Assembly (NCBI GenBank): GCA_024803745.1
Contig: JANJXV010000040.1
Span: forward strand, 834,001-898,000
DNA: 64,000 nucleotides
Source of the DNA: Megascapheus bottae
Lineage: Eukaryota; Chordata; Mammalia; Rodentia; Geomyidae
Direction: 5' to 3'
In this document: piece by piece, positions 41,120-60,460 of the stretch
How the letters are laid out: the number at the start of each line of letters is the position of its first letter
Position numbering within the stretch: the stretch's first letter is position 1
Notes under the pieces: generated by a model
The model's database searches: none
What the model saw: only the letters and a program-made list of their open reading frames with translations
What the model was told of the DNA's origin: nothing
Program-made: the position numbers and the translations under genes

Positions 41120-44100
41120 GGTGAGGTCGTGGAGAGCCCTAACCTAGCACTCACAAGGCCCCAGATTCCACTTCAGCACCATGTGGGGGGAAAAACATCC
41201 ATGAATAAAAGAAGCTGTGAAGGGCTTGTGCATGGCTCAGGCATAGGCCCTGCCGCTGACTCTGTTTCTCCTTTTCCCCCTAGGTATCGAAAACCTCCCC
41301 TTTGAGTTACAGAGGAATTTCCAGCTCATGAGGGATCTTGATCAAAGAACGGAGGGTGAGTACAGAGGACGAACTCCTCCTCATCGTCTCTGCTGGCTTG
41401 CTGTTCCTACAGCTTCCAGAAAGATCTGGGAGACTGCTGATTTTATCACTTACGGTGCTGCCTTCCTCATTGCAATTCGTGTGTGTGTGTGTGTGTGTGA
41501 ATGTGAGTGTGTGACTTGAATGCAGGGCCTGCATGTTGCCCCTGAGTTCTTTCTGCTCTAATACTGGACCACTTTGAGCCACAGGGCCACCTCTGGCTTT
41601 TTCTGTGTATGTGGTCTGGAGGAATGGAACCCTACCTATTCTGTCGGTATCATCTTGGATACAGAACACATTTGGACTTGATGCTTGTACCCTGTTCAAG
41701 ATGCAAAGGGTATTTGGGTATGGTCATCTCAGCTGTGATGGGAAGGAAAAAGAAAAATAGGAGGATCGTGGTTCAGGCACTGGAAGCGAGATCCTGTCTC
41801 ACAGTCCCATAAAGGGCTGGATATGTGTGGCTCAGCCATAGGGCACTAGCCTAGCATGCATGAAGTCCTAGGTTCGATTCCTCAGTACCACATACATAGA
41901 AAAAGCCAGAAGTGGTGCTGTGGCTCAGGTGGTAGAGCTCTAGCCTTGAGAAAACCCAAGGACAGCGCTCAGGCCCTGAGTTCAAGTCCCAGGACTGCCC
42001 CCCCCCCCAAAAAAAAAAGAAGTAAAGGTGGGCCTGAACTGAACTCTGGGCAAATTTGCACACACTGTGCATCGACCCCTGAAAACTGCTAATGGTGATC
42101 ACTCGATGATGTTCTAGAACAATCCTGAATCCTCACCTAAGACCAGCCAGAGACAATGGAACTGCCTGGGAAGTACAGTTGAGCATACGCATTGCCTGTT
42201 TACCCAGGCTCCCCCATCCACACACTCACTGCGTGTGCTGTGTTACTCCGTGTTCTTTTCTGTTTGTCCAGATGTTTCTCCCTGCACCCCCCAGGCCATT
42301 TTTATGTCCACGTCAAATGTCAGTGAACAGCTTCTTTGTCTCAGGATGTTGAAAACCTTCCAGAATTAACTGTCAGGCCCAATATCTAAGAAACCGATGC
42401 AGAGGAGGGTTAGCAGAAAGATAAGGAGAACTGCATTTGGCTCTGCGGAGGCAGAGGTGGGTGTGAAGGTCATGAGTTCAAGGCCAGCCTGGGACATTGG
42501 CAAGACCTCTCCTGGAAAGGGTCGGGGAGGGGATAATAAAGGAGGGCTGGGAAGGTGCCCTAGTGGTAGAATGCTCGAAGTCCTGGGTTTGATTCTCACG
42601 ACCCCATACACAGAAAAAGCCAGAAGTGTGGCTCAAGTGGTAGAGCGCCAGGGTTGAGCAAAAGAAGCTCACGGACAACGCCCAGGACCTGAGTTCAAGC
42701 CCCAGGACCAGGAAAAAAGAAATTGTGGGTCAAAAAGCCTCAAGCCTTGCAAATCATCTTAAAGGCACACATTTGTGGCTTCCGGCTGTCATCCCAGCTA
42801 CTCAGGATGCTGAGCTTCGAGGATCACAGTTTACAACCATCCCAGACAGGAAAGTCATGAGATTCTAATCTCCACACAACCACCAAAAAGCCAGGTGCAG
42901 AGATGTGGCTCAAATGGACGAGGCTTGAGCAGGAAATACCAAGTGAGAGCACAGCCTCACTGAGTTCAAGGCTTCCCCCCATGACATTATGTCATATGGT
43001 GTGATGATGTAGGAACAGGGTAAGAAATGTGTTTGGTCTAGACCCCAGGACTCTTTGTTGGTGGTAGTGGTGGTGGTCAGTCCCGGGGCTTGAACTCAGG
43101 GCCTAGGCACTGTCCCTGAGCTTCTTTTGCTCAAGGCTAGAGCTCTGCCACTTGTGCCACAGTGCCACTTGTGGCTTTTTCTGTGTCCGTGGTACTGAGG
43201 AATCAAACCCGGGGCTTCACGCATGCCAGGCCAGCACTCTGCCACTAAGCCACGTTCCCAGGCACGCCAGGACTGTTGTGAGCCCGCCTCTGTCTGTGTT
43301 GTAGACCTGAAGGCTGAGATTGATAAACTGGCCACAGAATACGTGAGCAGCGCACGCAGCCTGAGCTCGGAGGAGAAGCTGGTTCTGCTCCGGCAGATCC
43401 AGGACGCCTACGGCAAATGCAAGGAGTTTGGTGACGACAAAGTGCAGCTTGCCATGCAGACCTATGAGATGGTACGACCCCCTCCCCTCTCCAGCAGCAG
43501 CCGGGGGGCCTTGGCCCGCCTATCCTCCGCGTCTGGGCCATTTCACTCCCCAGTCTTGGCACCACCCAGGGCGCTTCTCCTTTGGCCAACAGGTGGACAA
43601 ACATATCAGGCGGCTGGACACGGATCTGGCCCGCTTTGAGGCAGACCTGAAGGAGAAGCAGATGGAATCCAGTGACTACGACAGTTCTTCTAGCAAAGGC
43701 AAAAAGAGCGGGGAGGGGGGGTAGGGGGGATGGCAGGCTCACTTGGCAGTGCCAGGGAGACGCCAGTGGCTCACACCCATCACCCCAGCCACTCAGGAGG
43801 CCGAGATCTGACGATCACAGGGCCAAGGCAGCCGGGGGAAGGAAAGTCCGTGAGGACTCTTGTCTCCTATGATCCACCAGAAAACCGGAAGTGGGGCTGT
43901 GGCTCAGGGACAGCCCAGGCCCTGAGTTCAAGTCCCTCCAGTGACCAAAAGAGAGAGAGCGAGAACTTGGCGGTGGCATACCTCCCCCTCCCTGCCTCAT
44001 CTCTCTCTCTCTGCTAGAAGGCAGGAGCCAGAAGGAGAGGAAGGCCACGCGTACCCGCTGCAAGGGGAAAAACTCGGACGAAGAAGTCCCCAAGGCCACT

Positions 44101-45078
44101 CAGAAAAAGCTCAAGCTCGTGCGCTCGTGAGTGCCCGGCCAGGCCCGCACCGGGTGCCCTTACCCCCACCCCACCCCGGGGCCCAGGCTGGAGAGCTAGG
44201 AGAAGTCACCCGTCTAGCACCCCTCCCCTCACGGCCCCTTCCCACTGCACCCCTGCAGCTGACCCTGACCCTCTCTCTTCCTCTTGGAACGCAGAAGTCC
44301 TGAGTACGGGACACCCTCAGTGACCTTTGGCACTGTCCACCCCTCTGATGTACTGGACATGCCTGTGGACCCCAACGAACCCACCTATTGCCTTTGTCAC
44401 CAGGTCTCCTATGGAGAGATGATTGGCTGTGACAACCCGGATGTGAGCACCCTCTTGCCTCTGGGTGGGGAGGACAGGGGAGGGGGGTGGAGGGGGGTCG
44501 CGGTCTACTCCACTCCTCAGCAACCAGGCCTAGCGGCCCCCTTCCCCGGTCCCTGAGACCCACGCCTGCAATCCCAGCCGCTCAGGAGGCGGAGATCTGA
44601 GGTTGGAGGTTCCCGGCAGGGAAATGTCTGCCAGAGCCCCACGGGGCCTGCGGGGCTCCAGTGGTAGGGAAAAGAGCCAAGGGGGAGCACAAAGCCCGGA
44701 GTTCAAGCCCCAGACCTGGCGCATGCGCGCACACAGGACAGAGAGCCCCTGCTGCATCGAAGGGCGGTGGGGGGCTTCCCAGAAGTGTCCCCCACCGCCC
44801 GGGCACGGGATGAGGCGCCTCTCCCTGCCTCCCCGGCCCCTCACTGCCCTGGCCTCTGCCCTTCTCAGTGCTCCATCGAGTGGTTCCATTTTGCCTGCGT
44901 GGGGCTCACCACCAAGCCTCGAGGGAAATGGTAAGCCCCGGAGGAGCCCGGCTCCCCCCTCCTAGCCCGCACCCCCTCCCGGCCCGCTCTGCCCTCACTC
45001 ATCTCCCCCCTCCCCTCCCCGCCCCTGCTGATCCTCAGGTTCTGCCCCCGCTGCTCCCAAGAACGGAAGAAGAAATAG
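38336..45078 (+). CDS. ING4: ING4, inhibitor of growth family member 4 (8 coding exons)
   Basis: Nuclear chromatin reader, known as a subunit of the HBO1 (KAT7) histone acetyltransferase complex; its PHD finger binds H3K4me3. Joining 38336-38372, 41284-41355, 43305-43471, 43593-43707, 44018-44126, 44295-44442, 44869-44930 and 45039-45078 gives 750 nt, 249 residues, the same length as human ING4. The N-terminal ING domain starts [12 protein letters not shown] and is coiled-coil-like to about residue 110. A Lys/Arg-rich nuclear-localisation region follows (about 125-170). The PHD finger (about 196-245) shows CLCH, GCDNPDC, WFHFAC and WFCPRC ligands, and the C-terminus is ERKKK. The exon-4 donor needed for this frame is GC (43708-43709), not GT; see the findings. 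Start chosen by the ING4 N-terminus and its CpG-island position. Confidence 0.96.
38745..40013 (+). repeat. 27-bp G-rich minisatellite in ING4 intron 1
   Basis: About 47 copies of a unit such as GGGGACGGGGGTGCGGGG plus TCTCTTGGC. Positions 2-4 of TTGGYGRGGAC vary (GCGGGG, GTGAGG, GCGAGG, GTGTGG). A few 26-bp units lack one G. The unit is a multiple of three, so it forms false open frames of 390-457 codons on both strands. Confidence 0.97.
40373..40815 (+). mobile_element. Alu/B1-like-head Geo SINE interrupted by an IDL-Geo
   Basis: Host element on + (40373-40474 and 40674-40815), split by an inverted IDL-Geo at about 40475-40673. Target duplication AAGACTATGTAACT at 40461-40474 and 40674-40687. 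Confidence 0.95.
40475..40673 (-). mobile_element. Nested full-length IDL-Geo SINE
   Basis: Complete inverted copy with T-tract at its left end (its A-tail), Geo module, ID-like head and 14-bp target-site duplication. Confidence 0.95.
40860..41118 (+). mobile_element. IDL-Geo SINE and (AC)n
   Basis: Diverged + copy at 40860-41005 with a GAAA-rich tail. An AC microsatellite follows at 41085-41118. Confidence 0.8.
41284..41355 (+). CDS. ING4: ING4 coding exon 2
   Basis: [20 protein letters not shown] then RTE and one base; acceptor TAG ending 41283, donor GTGAGT at 41356. Confidence 0.96.
41356..43304 (+). other. ING4: ING4 intron 2
   Basis: (GT)n at 41479-41500. SINEs at about 41520-41630 (-), 41815-41995 (+ IDL-Geo), 42430-42500 (+ B1-like), 42545-42710 (+ IDL-Geo), 42770-42975 (+) and 43080-43265 (- IDL-Geo, ending about 40 bases from exon 3). 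42040-42400 is mostly unique. Confidence 0.75.
43080..43265 (-). mobile_element. IDL-Geo SINE beside ING4 exon 3
   Basis: Inverted full copy ending about 40 bases before the exon 3 acceptor. Confidence 0.85.
43305..43471 (+). CDS. ING4: ING4 coding exon 3
   Basis: [20 protein letters not shown] to AMQTYEM; acceptor GTAG ending 43304, donor GTACGA at 43472. Confidence 0.96.
43593..43707 (+). CDS. ING4: ING4 coding exon 4 (noncanonical donor)
   Basis: [20 protein letters not shown] to KGKK plus one base. To keep the frame the exon must end at 43707 before GC, or at 43698 before another GC. The nearest GT (43721) would shift the frame. Confidence 0.85.
43750..43945 (+). mobile_element. Alu/B1-like-head Geo SINE in ING4 intron 4
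   Basis: + copy occupying most of the 310-base intron. Confidence 0.8.
44018..44126 (+). CDS. ING4: ING4 coding exon 5 (NLS region)
   Basis: [20 protein letters not shown] to KLKLVR plus two bases. Acceptor TAGAAG allows use at 44018 or 44021. Donor GTGAGT at 44127. Confidence 0.93.
44295..44442 (+). CDS. ING4: ING4 coding exon 6 (PHD start)
   Basis: [20 protein letters not shown] to GCDNPD; donor GTGAGC at 44443. Confidence 0.96.
44550..44730 (+). mobile_element. GC-rich SINE in ING4 intron 6
   Basis: Alu/B1-like head and partial Geo module ending GAGTTCAAGCCCCAG. Confidence 0.7.
44869..44930 (+). CDS. ING4: ING4 coding exon 7 (PHD)
   Basis: [20 protein letters not shown] plus two bases; donor GTAAGC at 44931. 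Confidence 0.96.
45039..45078 (+). CDS. ING4: ING4 coding exon 8 (PHD end)
   Basis: [12 protein letters not shown] with TAG at 45076-45078. Confidence 0.96.
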
Positions 45079-45535
45079 ATGGAGGCCGTGGCAGTGTCCA
45101 CCTTCCCTGATCCGGACTTGAGACGCCAGGCTCGGCCTGAGCGGGGGCTGGGGGAGGGGGGGCCCTGCTGCCCCCTCCTCCTCCCCCTCCTCCCCCTCCC
45201 CCACGCCGCGGCTGGCAGCCGCCCTGGCCCGAGCTCTGCGGTGTTGGTGCTGCCATGCGGGGGGGGGGGGGGGTCCTGCTCCCGCCCCTGGGGCGAGGGG
45301 CGAGGGGCGGACACCCCCAGCCCACCCTCCCCCTGCCGCGGGGGGCCGGGGCTGGAGTGCGGGGCGGGCGCGAGTGGCAGATAGAAGCCCGTCCGGGGCG
45401 CCCGCCGGGGATTCCGGGGTGGGTGGGGCGGAGGGGCGCCGGAGCCCCCGCCAGCCCCCGCCATCGCCGCCGCGCCCCGCGGACCCGCCCGGCGCTCCCC
45501 ACGGATGTTCCCAATAAAACCATGTATTTGCGTTG
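45079..45535 (+). other. ING4: ING4 3-prime UTR
   Basis: GC-rich unique sequence up to the poly(A) signal; contains a G-run near 45258. Confidence 0.85.
45513..45518 (+). terminator. ING4: ING4 polyadenylation signal
   Basis: AATAAA 435 bases after the stop, followed by a T/G-rich stretch. Confidence 0.88.
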
Positions 45536-45839
45536 CCTGTGGTGCCGTGACTGTGCGCGTCGGTCCCGGGGCTGGAACGCGCAGCCGCGGCGCCCACCCC
45601 GGGCCTCCGCTCCAGTCCAGTCCACGTCCAGCGAGGGCTGGAGAGGAGGCGCGCGCGGCGTTTCCTGCCCGGGCTGGCTCCGAACCCCGAGCCTCGGCTC
45701 TCAGCCACCGAAGAAAAGTCTAAAACATAGTGAACCCCCTCCCACCCCGCCCCCGGGCTTCGCCTGTCACCCCGGCTACGCGAGGCTGAGGCTGCACCGC
45801 CACCGGCGGGGCTGGAGCCCTGCGCCAGGCCCTGCACTC

Positions 45840-47165
45840 GGGCTGTGGGCGTGGCCTCCCCTGCCTGTCTCCTCCAGAGGCCCCGCCCCCCAGCCCTGCG
45901 CCAGGCCCTGCACTGGGGCTGTGGGCGTGGCCTCCCATCTGCCTGTCTCCTCCAGAGGCCCCGCCCCCCAGCCCTGGCATGGCCCTGCACTGGGGCTGTG
46001 GGCGTGGCCTCCCATCTGCCTGTCTCCTCCAGAGGCCCCGCCCCCCAGCCCTGGCATGGCCCTGCACTGGGGCTGTGGGCGTGGCCTCCCATCTGCCTGT
46101 CTCCTCCAGAGGCCCCGCCCCCAGCCCTGGCATGGCCCCCTATCTGCTTGTCTCCCTCCAGAGGCCCCGCCCCTGGCACACGGGCTATGGGCGTGGCCGC
46201 CTGTCTCCTTCCAGAGGCCCCGCCCCTGGCACTCGGGCTGTGGGCGTGGCCTCCTGTCTACCTGTGTCCCTCGAGAGGCCCCGCCCCTGGCACTCGGGCT
46301 GTGGGCGCGGCCTCCTGTCTACCTGTCCCCCTCCAGAGGCCCCGCCCCTGCCACCAGGAATGTGGGCGTGGTCTCCTGTCTACCTGTCCCCCTCCAGAGG
46401 CCCCGCCCCTGGCACCAGGAATGTGGGCGTGGTCTCCTGTCTACATGTCTCCCTCGAGAGGCCCCGCCCCTGGCACCAGGAATGTGGGCGTGGTCTCCTG
46501 TCTACGTCTCCCTTGAGAGGCCCCACCCCTGCCCCACGGGCTGTGAAAGTGGCTTCCTATCTGCCTGTCCCCCTCCAGAGGCCCCGCCCCTGGTACATAG
46601 GCTGTGGGCGTGGCCTCCTGTCTACCTGTCTCCCTCGAGAGGCCCCGCCCCTGGCACATGGGCTGTGGGCGTGGCCTCCTGTCTACCTGTGTCCCTCGAG
46701 GCCCCGCCCCTGGCACTCAGGCTGTGGGCGTGGCCTCTTTCCCATCACCAGCTTCCTCGAGAGGCCCCACCCCTGGCACTCGGGCTGTGGGCGTGGCCTC
46801 CTGTCTACCTGTCTCCCTCGAGAGGCCCCGCCCCTGGCACATGGGCTGTGGGCGTGGCCTCCTGTCTACCTGTCTCCCTTGAGAGGCCCCGCCCCTGGCA
46901 CATGGGCTGTGGGCGTGGCCTCCTGCCCACCTGGCACTCGGGCCGTGGGCGTGGCCTCCTGTCTACCTGTCTCCCTCGAGAGGCCCCGCCCCTGGCACCA
47001 GGAATGTGGGCGTGGCCTCCTGCCCACCTGGCACTCGGGCCGTGGGCGTGGCCTCCTGTCTACCTGTCTCCCTCGAGAGGCCCCGCCCCTGGCACCAGGA
47101 ATGTGGGCGTGGCCTCTTGCCCATCACCAGCTTCCTCGCGAGGTCCCGCCCCTGGCACGTGGCGC
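45840..47165 (+). repeat. 61-bp GC-box minisatellite between ING4 and ACRBP
   Basis: About 21 copies of a 61-bp unit (plus shortened ones), each with GGGCGTGGCC and GGCCCCGCCCC. Spacing of GCTGTGGGCG at 46601 and 46662 is 61. Ends about 140 bases before the ACRBP start codon. Long open frames here are artefacts. Confidence 0.95.
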
Positions 47166-55886
<8,721 letters not shown>

Positions 55887-56035
55887 GCTGGGGTACCCCT
55901 GCCTCTGCCCAGGCCCTGCATGCCCAGCTGCTCCTTTTCTTGGGGTTCAACCTGGGCCCCTAGGGAGGTGGGGGTGGGGAGAGCTCCTGACCTTGAATCC
56001 TAACTTTTCTATAAAGTGTTTATTGATGCAGAGCT
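55887..56035 (+). other. ACRBP: ACRBP 3-prime UTR
   Basis: Short, about 150 bases, unique sequence ending near a TATAAA at 56010-56015 followed by a T/G-rich stretch. Confidence 0.7.
56010..56015 (+). terminator. ACRBP: Probable ACRBP polyadenylation signal (variant TATAAA)
   Basis: No AATAAA is present in the region; TATAAA is a known weaker variant. Confidence 0.55.
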
Positions 56036-56109
56036 CCTGTGGCCCTGTTTTGCTTGTCTCACTATGTGCAACCCCGAGATTCTGTCCCTAGCCCCCCATT
56101 TTTTTTCCT

Positions 56110-56725
56110 GGTCAGTCTTGGGGCTTGAACTTAGGGCCCGGGTGCTGTCCCTGAGCTGTTCCAGTCAAGGCTCTACCATTTGAGTCACAGCACCACTTCG
56201 GTTGTTCTTGGGTTCCTGGGTGATCAGAGTCTCACAGACTTTTCTGTCCTGGGCTGGCTTTGAACCATGATCCTCAGCTCTCAGTCTCCTGAGGAGCTGG
56301 GGACAGGCGGGAGCGTCAACTCCCAGACTGTGTCCTCTTCCTGCAGTGACCATCAGATCTTTGTCACCTCAGGGTAGGGACAGAGGAAGAGAGATGAACA
56401 ATTGGACATTGACCAACAAGCAATCAAACCCCAACCCCTGGCTTCTGGAACCCTCTCTGTGCAGTGAACAAACAGGAGATGAGGACCCATGTGCAAGCTG
56501 GGGCCAGTCGCTCACACCTGTCTTCCCAGCTCAGGTGGCTGAGGTCTGAAGACCCCAATGCAAAGCCAGCCTGGGAAGGAAAAGTCCCTGAGACTCCAAT
56601 CAATCACCAAAAAGCCGGAAGTGGGGCTGTGGTTCAAGTGGTAGAGCGCCAAGCCTTCAGCAAAAAAAAAAAGAAAAAAAGCTCAGGGACAGCGCCGAGG
56701 CCCTGAGTTCAGGTCCTCGGAGTAG
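56110..56725. mobile_element. SINE pair
   Basis: Inverted copy 56110-56335 and + copy 56498-56725, the latter followed by a CA run (56732-56772). Confidence 0.8.
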
Positions 56726-56739
56726 CAGGTACACACACA

Positions 56740-56774
<35 letters not shown>

Positions 56775-56979
56775 ACACTACATGTCTTCACCATGTTTCA
56801 CTTAGTTTTTCCCAAACTCATTTTAGCCCAATTTTTTTTTGTCATTTTCACTGATGATCGTTATGGGATTTACACGCAGCCCCAGGATACGGAGAAAGGG
56901 GGGGACACAGAGCTTTTTCACCTTCCAGGAGCCCCCAGACTGGGGGAAAAGACCTAAGCACAAAAGGAGCTTTTAGGCT

Positions 56980-57175
56980 AGACAGACAGACAGATGATAA
57001 GCAGATAGATGGATAGATGGATGGACAGGTAGGTAAGTAGATAAGTAGATGGGATAGATTGGCTAGAGATAGGTAGATGGGTAGACAGATGATAGGTAGA
57101 TTAGACGGATGGATGGACGGATGGATGGATTAGAGAGAGAGAGAGAGAGAGAAATGAGATAAACAGATTTGAGAG
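56980..57175. repeat. GATA/GGAT and GA simple repeats
   Basis: Imperfect GATA, GATG and GGAT units followed by GA runs. Confidence 0.9.
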
Positions 57176-57209
57176 AGAGAGAAAGAGATAATACATCATC
57201 TTTCCTGGT

Positions 57210-57415
57210 ACCAATACCGGCTCTTGAACTCAGGACCTGGCCTCTTGATCTCAGGGCCTGGCCACTGTCCTTGAGCTTCTTTTACTCCACGCTGGCGCTC
57301 TACCCCTTGAGCCACAGCACCACTTGCGGCTTTTTGCCGATTTATTGGAGCTACGAGTCTGATCCGCTTTCCTACCTGGGCTGGCTTTGAACTTTGATCC
57401 TCTAAAACTCAGCCC
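57210..57415 (-). mobile_element. Inverted SINE
   Basis: Alu/B1-like-head Geo copy. Confidence 0.8.
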
Positions 57416-57715
57416 CCACCCCCTGGCTGTCTGGGGGGAGGGGTGGTCTGAGGGTGGAGCTGGGACTGGAGATAGAGACAGCCCCACCCTGGCTGAGCTC
57501 AGGAAGTGAGTGCCTGGGGCCGCTGGGCGGGAAGGTGAGCTCCTCAGCTGTGGGTTACTCATGGGGCAGGAGGTGGGTGTGCCAGAGCCAGAGCTCCCGG
57601 AAGCCACAGGCGCGGTGTCTACGCTGTGGGGAACTTGAACTTGAACTAGTCAGGTTGGGGCTGCAGAGTGAGCATTGCTGATTGCAGCTGTGAAGCTTTC
57701 TGAGACCAGGGATCT

Positions 57716-57762
57716 CCCTCCCTCCCTCTCTCCCTCCCTCCCTCCCTCCCTTTCTCTCTCTC
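57716..57762 (+). repeat. CCCT simple repeat
   Basis: Imperfect CCCT and CTCT units. Confidence 0.9.
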
Positions 57763-58029
57763 TCCCCCCCCCTTGGGCTTTGTGGGGTTGGGAGTTGGGG
57801 TAAATGTGCTGAGCTAGGACAAGGTGTGTCATTACCAGGCCAGGCCTAAAGCAAGTTCCAACAGCCCTGCTCAGAATGGCGGCACACACCAGCTCCGAGC
57901 ACTGCAATCCCAGGTAGGAGAGGGTGAGATGTGTGGGGATTGGGGGGGGAGGTACAGGAGCAGCACCCCGCTTTGGAGTGGGGGAGGGGTAGAGATGAAG
58001 ATGGGCTCCCCCATGGACCCCCCCCTCTC

Positions 58030-58440
58030 TCTCTGGTGCTGGTACTGGGACTTGAACTCAGCTCAGAGGCTGGAGCTTGTTCATTCTCTAAGGCTGGCGT
58101 CCCGACACTGGAGCCACAGCTCCACATCTGTCCAGCTGTGTGGGTGGTGGTGGTGGTTGGGGTTTTTGGGGTTTTTTTTTGGTAATTCATTGGAGATGAG
58201 AGGCTCATGGACTTTCCTGGGCTGGCGTGGAAAAGCTGGGGACCCCCCGATCTCTGCCTCTCGAGGGAGGAGCCGGGATTACAGGCGGGAGCTACAGGTC
58301 ACCAAGCTGGAAATCTTTTATTGAATAACTATAAACGTAAAGCTGGAAGTGGAGGCGTGGTTCAAGCAGTTAGGGCGGCATCCATGAGTGAAAAAGCTAA
58401 TGGTCACAGAGCCAGGCCCTGAGTTCAAATCCCAGTACCA
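58030..58440. mobile_element. SINE pair
   Basis: Inverted diverged copy 58030-58310 and + Geo fragment 58330-58440. Confidence 0.75.
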
Positions 58441-58776
58441 CACACACACACGCATTCAAGGGAAAGAAAAATACCTAAGAGACTCAGGGACACGGGCGTG
58501 TTGTTTATTATTTCTCTTCCCCAGGTAATCAAGGCAGAATTTAATATTTCTTTCGTTATTTCATACTGGGGATGGGCCCCGGGCGTTTGCATACTAAGCC
58601 GAATACTCACTCTACCATTTAGCTCTAACCCTGGCTCCTATCCACTTCCCCCACACCCCTTTTGGAAACTGAGTCTCACTGTGTTAACCAGAGGAGTTAA
58701 AACCCTTTGGATTCAAGTGCTCTTCCTAGCTCAGCCTGCTGAGTAACTGAGACTACAGGTTGTACACCCAGCTTGA

Positions 58777-59386
58777 TGGATGGATGGATGGATGAATGGG
58801 TGGGTGGGTGAATGGATGGATGGGTGGGTGGATGGATGGATGAGTGGGTGGATGGATGGATGAGTGGGTGGGTAGGTGGATAGGTGGATGAATGGATGGA
58901 TGGATGAGTGGGTGGGTAGGTGGATAGGTGGATGGATGGGTGGATGGATGAGTGGGTGGAGGATGGATGGGTGGATGGATGAGTGGATGGATGGATGGAT
59001 GGATGAGTGGGTGGATGGATGGATGGATGGATGAATAGGTGGGTAGATGGATAGATGGGTGGATGAATGGATGGGTGGGTGGATAGATGGATGAGTGGGT
59101 GGGTAGGTGGATAGGTGGATGAATGGATGGATGGATGAGTGGGTGGGTAAGGTGGATAGGTGGATGGATGGATGAGTGGGTGGATGGATGGGTGGGTGGA
59201 TGGATGGATGGATGGGTGGATGGGTGGGTGGGTAGATGGATGGGTGGGTGGATGGATGGGTGGGTGGATGGATGGGTGGGTGGATGGATAGGTGGGTGGA
59301 TGGATGGATGGGTGGATGGGTGGATAGATGGATGGGTGGGTAGATGGATGGATGGATGGATGGATGGATGAGTGGGTGGGTGGATG
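58777..59386 (+). repeat. Tetranucleotide GGAT/GGTG array, 610 bases
   Basis: Mixed GATG, GGTG, GATA and GAGT units. The minus strand reads as a His-Pro-Ser-Ile open frame that is not a gene. Confidence 0.97.
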
Positions 59387-59394
59387 GGCTGTTT

Positions 59395-60460
59395 GCTGGC
59401 AAATGGATAGAGCCCAGGGCTTTGAGGGTGCTAGACAAGTGCTCTACCAGTAAGCCACACCCCTATGCCCTCAGGAATATTTTAATGGGTCTTGGAGGAG
59501 GGGGTACCCCAGCCTTCCCGCCTTGTCTGGACACAGGGATGGGCTGGCTGGCCTCCAGAATGATTCATGGCTGACACAGTGTGGTTTCTGAGTAGCACAG
59601 AGGGGAAAGCTCAGCCTTTGAGCCCAGGTGGACAGACACAAAGAGGAATTTCTGGGGGGGGGAGAACCATTTCAGCCACTGTTCAGTCCCCTCCCCTCCA
59701 GAGGGGATCCCCCCCACTCCTTTGTTTAGCATGGCTCATGGTTTTTGCTCTTCCAGCGGGAAATGGAGTGGAAATGGAGTGAGAGGAGATCCAGTTAGAG
59801 TGGAGCGGGCACCGTGGTACACGCCTGTAGTTCCAGCCTCTTGGGAAACTGAGCTCTAGAGGACTGTAGTTCAAAGCTAGCTGGGGCAGGAAAGTGTATA
59901 AGACTCTTCTCTCCAATGATCCAGCCAAAAGCCACGAGGAAAGCTGTGGCTCAAGTGGTAGAGCACCAGCCTGGAGCAAAAGAGACCAAGTTGGAGCACG
60001 AGGTACTGAGTTCAAGTGTCAAGATTTGGCACACCAAAATGGCAGAGAGAAACCAAGCCTCTGCGTTTCTATCGGTGGGCTGTGGGGGGGGCATGGAAGG
60101 AAGTGGGGGTAGTTTGCCCCTCTTCCTGTCCCCAGCCCTCATCCCTTAGTCCCCTTCTGCTCTCTGCACAGCCAGCTACAAGCACTAGAGTGCAAGGCAG
60201 AGAATGGAGGAACGCCCGCTATGGTTTTTTTGGGGGGTGCATGCTGGTCCCGAGACTTGAACTCATGGCTTTTTCAGCTCAAGGCTGGCTGGTGCTCTAC
60301 CACTTGAACCACAGCTCCATTTCGAGCTTTTTCCAGCTTCCTTGGAGATAAGAGTCCCGTGGATCTATTTCTGCTCCCGGGGAGTTGGTGTAGAGCGAGG
60401 GATTCTCAGATCTCAGCCTCCCGTGTAGCCGGGATTCCAGGCGTGAGCTGCTCGGCTCAG
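59395..60460. mobile_element. SINE group
   Basis: Inverted ID-like fragment 59395-59470, + copy 59800-60030, inverted copy 60240-60460. Confidence 0.8.

Larger units (their letters stand above)
38373..41283 (+). other. ING4: ING4 intron 1
   Basis: GC-rich sequence to 38740, the 27-bp minisatellite to about 40015, then SINEs. No other coding exon seen. Confidence 0.8.

Noticed and set aside
58731..59438. 235-codon His-Pro-Ser-Ile frame on the minus strand
   Set aside because: Direct translation of the GGAT/GGTG tetranucleotide array.
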